From: Petunia secreta | Lineage: Eukaryota > Streptophyta > Magnoliopsida > Solanales > Solanaceae | Direction of reading: 5' to 3' | NCBI GenBank assembly: GCA_029990175.1 | Contig: JARKIP010000194.1 | Span: 372,001 to 436,000 of the forward strand | DNA: 64,000 nt | Part shown: positions 58,467-64,000 of the stretch, piece after piece | How positions within the stretch are numbered: the stretch's first letter is position 1 | Layout: every line of letters begins with the position of its first letter | Program-made: the position numbers and the translations under genes | Notes under the pieces: model-generated | Database searches by the model: none | Told to the model about the DNA's origin: nothing | What the model saw: only the letters and a program-made list of their open reading frames with translations

Positions 58467-59858
58467 ATGGCAGGCGATGATAATGTAGCCAGCCTTCGTG
58501 TTGCATCATTTTCTTGTTACCTCAGTAACCCTGAAGAAAGCTTTGTACACAAAATCGGGGGTGCAGTTGAGTCTGCTTTTATATCACCCCCTGAGACCCC
58601 ATTTTCTGTAACTTCAGTAAAAGCTGCTCATGCAGCTATTACAAAGCCGTCCGTTAATAGTACTCCTAACAAAGATAACCTTGCGAATCTTCGTGTGGAG
58701 TCTTTCTCTTCCTATCTCAAAACTGGCGAAGATAAATTCATGTTTAAGACTTCAGCAGCTCCAGTGCAAGATCCTACTATTTCTTTTGTATTTCCTCAAC
58801 AAAAGCCACTAGAACGAAACAAGTCTAAAGACGGGGAAATTAGCATTTTTGGTGCTGACAAGTACTTCAACATGGATCTGGATTATGGAGCCACTGTCCC
58901 TCTATCTCCAGCTGGGGTGAAGTATAGGGCAAAATTAAACGAAGGAATGGCGGTGGATCTGCCCCACCTGAAACCTGATTTCCAGTCAGGAACTCCTAGC
59001 ATTTGTTCTGAGGCAAGTAGCTGGAATAGCCAAAATGCTATGTTACAAAATCTTCGACGAAATGAATATCAGACAAAACAAAAGAAGATGACAAGAAGGA
59101 GATTTTTGTCCACCTTCAGCTGCAAAGGCCCTTGTTTGGGCACGAAAGCAGTCTTCGTGGATGAAAGTACAGGATCCGGAATCTCCCAGCCAGGATCAAA
59201 GCATGGAGTAAGAAGTCCTGTCGCGTTGAGTTCTGGTCCTTGTGGAACAGAGGTCCGAAAACACTGGAATGATCATAATCAAAGCATTGAAGAGCAAAGG
59301 AAATCACTGGAAGTGTTTGGCTCTAACAAAATGGGAAAAGGAGACATAGCAGTGAACTTAGAGAGGAAACTCTCTATGTTAACTTGGGACGCTATTCCTA
59401 AAGCCCAAAACCTCCCTACAACCACCAATGGAAGCAGCACAGTTTGTGATGAAATGGCTAGTGATGCTAGCTCCGATTTATTCGAAATTGAGAATATATC
59501 CAGCAACGGATATGGCCTTGTAAATACACAACCCTCAGGTGATTATATGTCTAGCAGCTGCATGTCTCCAACAACTCAGTATGCACCAAGTGAGGTCAGC
59601 ATTGAGTGGAGTGTTGTCACTGCAAGTGCTGCTGATTACTCGTCCATTATCTCTGATTATGATGCGAACAACTTTGGCATTAGTGGTGACATAAGTTCAA
59701 GAAACGCTGCCAACAAAACCACAAAAACTAAGAACTCAGTAAGCAAAGAGGGGCTGAAAACTCGTCCCAGTACTGGTCTTTTAGGTTGCAACAGCCACAA
59801 AGCAGTAAGTGTGGCTGAAACTGTGCATAAGACTAGTGAGAAAGCGAAGCAAAGATAA
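58467..59858 (+). CDS. PHYTOCHROME KINASE SUBSTRATE family protein (single exon, 463 aa)
   Basis: Plasma-membrane-associated signalling protein that binds phytochromes and phototropins and acts in phototropism, leaf flattening and shade responses. It has no enzymatic domain. Hallmarks visible: EISIFGADKYFN (about 124-135), a basic Cys segment RRRFLSTFSCKGPCLG (Cys in this region may be lipid-modified for membrane attachment, by family knowledge), SDASSDLFEIENIS, and YAPSEVSIEWSVVTASAADY near residues 370-390. Length matches the PKS1/PKS4 group. A tandem internal duplication near the N-terminus pairs NVASLRVASFSCYL (6-19) with NLANLRVESFSSYL (71-84). Intronless, as usual in this family. Polyadenylation-like aataaa occurs about 125 bp after the stop. 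I cannot assign it to a specific PKS number. Confidence 0.93.
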   Translation: MAGDDNVASLRVASFSCYLSNPEESFVHKIGGAVESAFISPPETPFSVTSVKAAHAAITKPSVNSTPNKDNLANLRVESFSSYLKTGEDKFMFKTSAAPVQDPTISFVFPQQKPLERNKSKDGEISIFGADKYFNMDLDYGATVPLSPAGVKYRAKLNEGMAVDLPHLKPDFQSGTPSICSEASSWNSQNAMLQNLRRNEYQTKQKKMTRRRFLSTFSCKGPCLGTKAVFVDESTGSGISQPGSKHGVRSPVALSSGPCGTEVRKHWNDHNQSIEEQRKSLEVFGSNKMGKGDIAVNLERKLSMLTWDAIPKAQNLPTTTNGSSTVCDEMASDASSDLFEIENISSNGYGLVNTQPSGDYMSSSCMSPTTQYAPSEVSIEWSVVTASAADYSSIISDYDANNFGISGDISSRNAANKTTKTKNSVSKEGLKTRPSTGLLGCNSHKAVSVAETVHKTSEKAKQR

Positions 59859-60586
59859 TTTTCATCTTAGTTCAGTAAATTCGTGAGAGTAATATTTTCT
59901 AGTTGAAAAAGAGCGTAAAAGTTAATGGTTTGGTTGAACCTGTACTTGGTACAATCATTATCATAATCACTATCTTCCTGTATTTAATAAAGGAATACTT
60001 GGATTATTGTAGCTAATTTGTCTCCCTTTTAACTGCTATTCAGCTCCTACTTATCTTCTCATCAATAAAGCTGTGTCTCTTTATGTCGAGAAAAGCCTCA
60101 GCAGTCTTCATACAAAAGTACTTAGATTTTTCTCTCCAAGGCAATAAAGCTTAGTTTAAACCACAAAGAAGGTAACCATTGGCCACCCTTGTCTGAATGA
60201 TAGTACTATTATTTGGAGAGTTATATATGTATACTCCTTTCTTTATGTTTTCCTGATTCCATAGTTGGTGTTCATCAACATTTGAGCATCTACATTGAAA
60301 CAAAGCTGCTTTCCAAAAGACATGTTTGCCTCACTTGAGAGTTATCAAATCCAAATATTGAAGTTAGCATGCACCCATGTCCGACCCCAAAAGGCCCTAC
60401 TGGAACAGAATCTTGCTTCAAGGTGAGATACACATCTGGTCTCTGAGCTTATGCTCTCAAGTGATCCTGTCCACCTTGTTCATTAGCAAAGTTTGTGTTA
60501 GTGTATTTAAACATTTGCAATACTTTTCTTGTCTATCCGACCAAGTGAACCATGCGAATCCAAAACCAAGTAAAAACAAATTGAAC

Positions 60587-60651
<65 letters not shown>

Positions 60652-61184
60652 GCAGGTGTTGCACTTCCCAAGTTCATCTAACTATTTTATCCAAAAGTGA
60701 CGACTTTGTCCATCCACTGGCGACTAAAAGGTCCAATTTCTTGTAGCGTAATCAGACTTAACATTTTCGAAGAGAACAATAAGACAAGCATCGACAAGAC
60801 ATAACATGCCATTAAAGTATAATTTTAGTGATGGCTTGCACTATCCTTTTTGAAAACATAAAATAGGAATAACAAATCATTTAAAATAAAATTCAGTAGC
60901 TTATGGACAGGGTGGGAAGGCACCATGTGTTCAACTTGTTAGCGACTCCAAACTGTGGAAGAAGATATGTCTTGATGCAAGAGGTGGTGAGTGGGAATTT
61001 TCGAGTAGAATTATAAGATTATATTAGTATATAATTACATTCCAATAATTGGAAGAATCAAATGGAAATGTCAATCCACATATGACATAACCACGTGACA
61101 GTCATGCATGCATGAATGTGCTCGGAGCCAAGTGGGTTAGCAACACTAGTTTTTGTAGCCATCCTATAGCTAAGATGGGCTCTC
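59859..61184. other. Intergenic region with AT microsatellite
   Basis: 3-prime flank of the PKS gene, then an AT dinucleotide run at about 60589-60648. No gene recognised. Confidence 0.5.
60589..60648. repeat. AT microsatellite, about 30 units
   Basis: Uninterrupted alternating AT. It creates a spurious Tyr-Ile repeat frame at 60377-60652. The true length may vary because such runs are hard to assemble. Confidence 0.95.
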
Positions 61185-62161
61185 TTAGCACCCAGGGGCG
61201 GATCTAGCCTCGGCAGAAAATTTGTGATTTATGTGCAACTATCTGAAGAAAACGGATATATAAAAAAAGTGGCACCCGCAATACAAAGTGAGGTGCTGGT
61301 GCCAGTGGTCGGGCTTTGCCTTTGTAGTCTCTTCTTACCGCTAGGTCCTGTTTCCGAATCCCCTCTGTAATTATTTTTCCTGCCACGTTTTGTTTTCTTG
61401 TCCTTTCGCCTGCCCTTTTTCGTTTGTTCCTGTTTGCTTTCCTTTTGTCTTTTCCTTTTTCCCAGCTTCATTATTCTCTAACCTCAAGACATAGCCTGTG
61501 TTTTCTTCCTTTTCTTTTTATTTCCTTTTATCTAAATCTCTTTTTTTTTTCTACCATTACAAGAATACTTTATTTCATGAACAATTTATTTTTATTTTGG
61601 TGATAATATAAATTGATTTTATTTAAATAATTTTTCTTGTTTTGATAATGCGACGTTAATCTATACAAACTAAGAATAATTTAAGCAATATCTTCTATCG
61701 AATTTAAAATATTAAGTGGCTTGATTACTAAATCTTTTGAGTTTTGAATTTTATAGATTGAAATTTTAAAGCTTTTGTTATGCAAAGAATTGTCATTAAA
61801 CCTAAGAATTAAAATAAATTTATTAACTTGAAATTATTGAAGTGAAATTAATCTACTCAAACAATGAAGATAAAGTAATTAAGTTACATTTTAAAAATAC
61901 ATTCTTTTATGATTTTTCTTTTTCTTGCTTTTTTCATTTGCAATTTTTTTTTGTAATATAGTTGTAAAAGCGTGAAAAAGAAAACAGTGAACTGAACTGA
62001 ACCTATTTGTCTATTGCGTATAGAAGACTAATAAACTTAGTTGAATTAACAAATATCTTACTGAACTGACCCGTCTTTCATATTCGGTCATTGTGTCAAA
62101 GGACAAATATAAAGAATGGCACCCGCTACCATGAAATCCTGGATCCGCCCCTGTTAGCACC
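61185..62161. mobile_element. Non-autonomous hAT element with 8-bp target duplication
   Basis: The body 61193-62153 starts caggggcggatc and ends gatccgcccctg, perfect 12-bp inverted termini. It is flanked by ttagcacc at 61185-61192 and 62154-62161, the 8-bp duplication expected for hAT transposons. Inside are AT-rich and pyrimidine-rich stretches, with no transposase. Confidence 0.85.
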
Positions 62162-63332
62162 AGAGGGACATTCTCAATCTAGAGTTAACGGATTCAAAAT
62201 GAATAATATACGTGTGCATATAATTCAAGTCGAAAGTAATGTGTTTACGTGAACTAGTTGATTCCGCCGTCTAAGACCCGGCTCTACTCTCACTTTCATA
62301 AAACAGTCAGCTGGGTTGGAAGCAATAAACCAAACCAGGAATTAATGAATATGGCCACTTTTTATGCATGAACCAAAACCAAGCTATTTTTTCATAGGTG
62401 CACCAGGCCTTAATCACTGGTAGATAACATACGTTCTTATGAAGGTGCCATAATAGAAAAAGTCCCCTGCTTTTAATATGGATTAACAGTGAAGATAAGA
62501 GAAGCTACAGGTCGTCATCGAGGAGTAGTAATCGTGTGGAGTCTCGTGGTTGATATGGGAGTGGAAAACCTAGGCCTTGAAGAAAGTTTTAAACCCAACC
62601 TAAACATTCAATATCAAAAAAATGTGGTATACTCCAGCTCGCATCAAATAGTATGGCCTAACCGTGGGAATCAGGACTTAAATCCTAACGGGTTACTTTT
62701 TAATTTTCTATCTGCCTAACGTTTGATTTTCCATGAAATAATCAAGGTATGTGAATGTTAATGTTGATATTGCTAATAATTTTGTAAAAAGAACTGTTGT
62801 ATATTATGTAGCTGTTATGGAGTGACAACCAGCTAGTATGACATTGAAAGTTTAGCCAATGACATATCAATAGCGGAATAGATAGAAGAATATTTGAGGG
62901 ACTTCGGAGGAATGTTGGATATCTGCCACCCAAATATAGGGTGGAAATTCTTTAGGTGACTAAGGTGTGTGGTGACATTTATTACATTGGTAGGCCTAGG
63001 AATGGGAATGTTTTCCAATATGGACCAATGGGGGAGTTACGTATCAGTGTCGTAGTAAGGTTTGATGGGGATAAAATTAATATTTAATTAGGACCACTCT
63101 TTAATAAGCTGACCAGTCCTATATTTTTTAATCTTTTCTATCACTGAGTTTTGCACTCTATGCATATCAGTTATCATAGGCATTGTTGTCAAGAAAAGGA
63201 CTTAAATTAGTAAAGAGAGTAAATTAGTTAGAGATTTTTACACTCTATACTCATGAAATTTAAAGTATTTATAAGTTATATCCATTAAAAATTACATTAT
63301 CCATAAAATTAAAAGTATTTACCCAATCTACC
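62162..63332. other. Intergenic DNA, nothing recognised
   Basis: AT-rich sequence. Short open frames at 62489-62719 and 62742-63018 have no recognised domain. Confidence 0.45.
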
Positions 63333-63503
63333 CATTTATTATTGTATACATTTGTTATGCATTATAGGTGTATACCTTTAATACTGCATAAATTATAGTA
63401 TAAAAGTCTGGAGGGCCATTTATTACTGTATACTTTTGCTATACCTTATATGTGTATACCTTTATCCTATACTGCATAAACTATGGTATACAAGTCTGGA
63501 TGG
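63333..63503. repeat. 84-bp tandem duplication
   Basis: Two adjacent units begin catttattattgtata (63333) and catttattactgtata (63417). Each continues through ggtgtataccttta or tgtgtataccttta, ctgcataaa(t/c)tat and a gtata(a/c)aagtctgga end. Confidence 0.75.
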
Positions 63504-63747
63504 GTAGACTGGTTAAATAATTTAGTGGGTAGGTCGGGTAATATTTAAAAGTAGTGGGTAGTGGCTGTAGTTTTTTAGGTTTTATGGGTATTTTTGTAAG
63601 TGTCCCAATTATTTAACAGAGGCGATGCCTATTCGTAAAAATTTCGCGTATGGACCTGTTTGGCGCGCGCTAATTGATCCGTAGCCGTCAAAAATAAATT
63701 CGCTGAGAAATAGCCACCTCCGGACAAATCCCAGTATTTTTGAGTAT

Positions 63748-64000
63748 TTTATTATGGGACTTTATATAAAGCTTCAGTAAACTAACCCCAATATAAAATA
63801 ATGGGACCTTTGAACATGATAGTTCAAAGTCTCATTATTTTGTTATGAAACTTTATATATAAAGCTTCAATCCACTATATAATAATGTGACCTTTGAACA
63901 TGATAGTTCAAGGTCCCATTATTTTATTATGAGACTTTATATATAAAGTTTCAGTCCAGTATAAAATAATGGAATTTTTGAATATGTTAGTTCAAAGTCC
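63748..64000. repeat. Palindrome-bearing tandem array, 84-91 bp unit, runs off the right edge
   Basis: At least three units, with actttatata at 63759, 63850 and 63934. Each unit contains an imperfect inverted repeat. In the first (about 63796-63842) the arms aaaataatgggacctttgaac and gttcaaagtctcattatttt are separated by atgata. The array continues past 64000. Confidence 0.8.

Noticed and set aside
60377..60652. 91-codon frame ending in a Tyr-Ile repeat
   Set aside because: The repeat part is an AT microsatellite and the start has no similarity to a known protein.
1..64000. CRISPR arrays, bacterial operons, phage genes, and tRNA or rRNA genes
   Set aside because: Nothing of the kind was seen. 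The window is plant nuclear DNA with spliced genes; the only tRNA-like signals are SINE promoter boxes.

Overview
This window looks like nuclear DNA of a dicot, most likely a member of the Solanaceae. Genes are split by GT-AG introns, intergenic DNA is AT-rich, and transposons of several classes are dense. The SINE remnants look like the TS-type and Au-type families I know from Solanaceae, and every protein recognised is of plant type. The family assignment is inference.

Region 1 (1-20116) is most of a large minus-strand Helitron. Its 5-prime TC end is at 20116; its 3-prime end was not found and probably lies left of the window. It carries two multi-exon genes whose exons join without a stop or frameshift in my reconstruction: an RPA1-like single-strand DNA-binding protein (19670 to 15174, 11 exons, about 513 aa) and a Rep/helicase transposase (9800 to 1601, 12 exons, about 1597 aa) with HUH, two-tyrosine and PIF1 helicase motifs. 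Between and inside them lie broken fragments of host genes (a ClpP6-like protease and an LRR receptor kinase), a dispersed direct-repeat family, and tandem duplications.

Region 2 (20117-33124) holds a Mutator-like element with a 10-bp target duplication, an inverted-repeat element, and a minus-strand gene for a plastid-targeted alpha/beta-hydrolase-fold protein (31264 to 25056, four exons, 364 aa). One of its introns is 4.4 kb and contains a decayed Copia element and a SINE.

Region 3 (33125-34720) is a complete gene for ribosomal protein eL34 on the plus strand.

Region 4 (35999-42950) is a tandem minus-strand array of four tau-class glutathione S-transferase genes. The first two are intact; the last two are broken by small identifiable lesions.

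Region 5 (43466-45603) is transposon territory: a MULE with a GC-rich interior and perfect 9-bp target duplications, then a hAT-like element.

Region 6 (46225-59858) has three plus-strand host genes: a plant TRIP4/ASC-1-like C2HC5 zinc-finger protein (433 aa), a PMT2-like Golgi methyltransferase (628 aa, six exons), and a single-exon PHYTOCHROME KINASE SUBSTRATE protein (463 aa).

Region 7 (59859-64000) is intergenic: a long AT microsatellite, a hAT element with an 8-bp target duplication, and a palindrome-bearing tandem array that runs off the right edge.

The host genes do not form a pathway. The system of most interest is the apparently intact Helitron with its own RPA, captured genes, internal repeat family and an unusual series of small exons encoding PDLN motifs. 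Exon coordinates were derived by hand from splice signals and reading-frame continuity, without transcript data.
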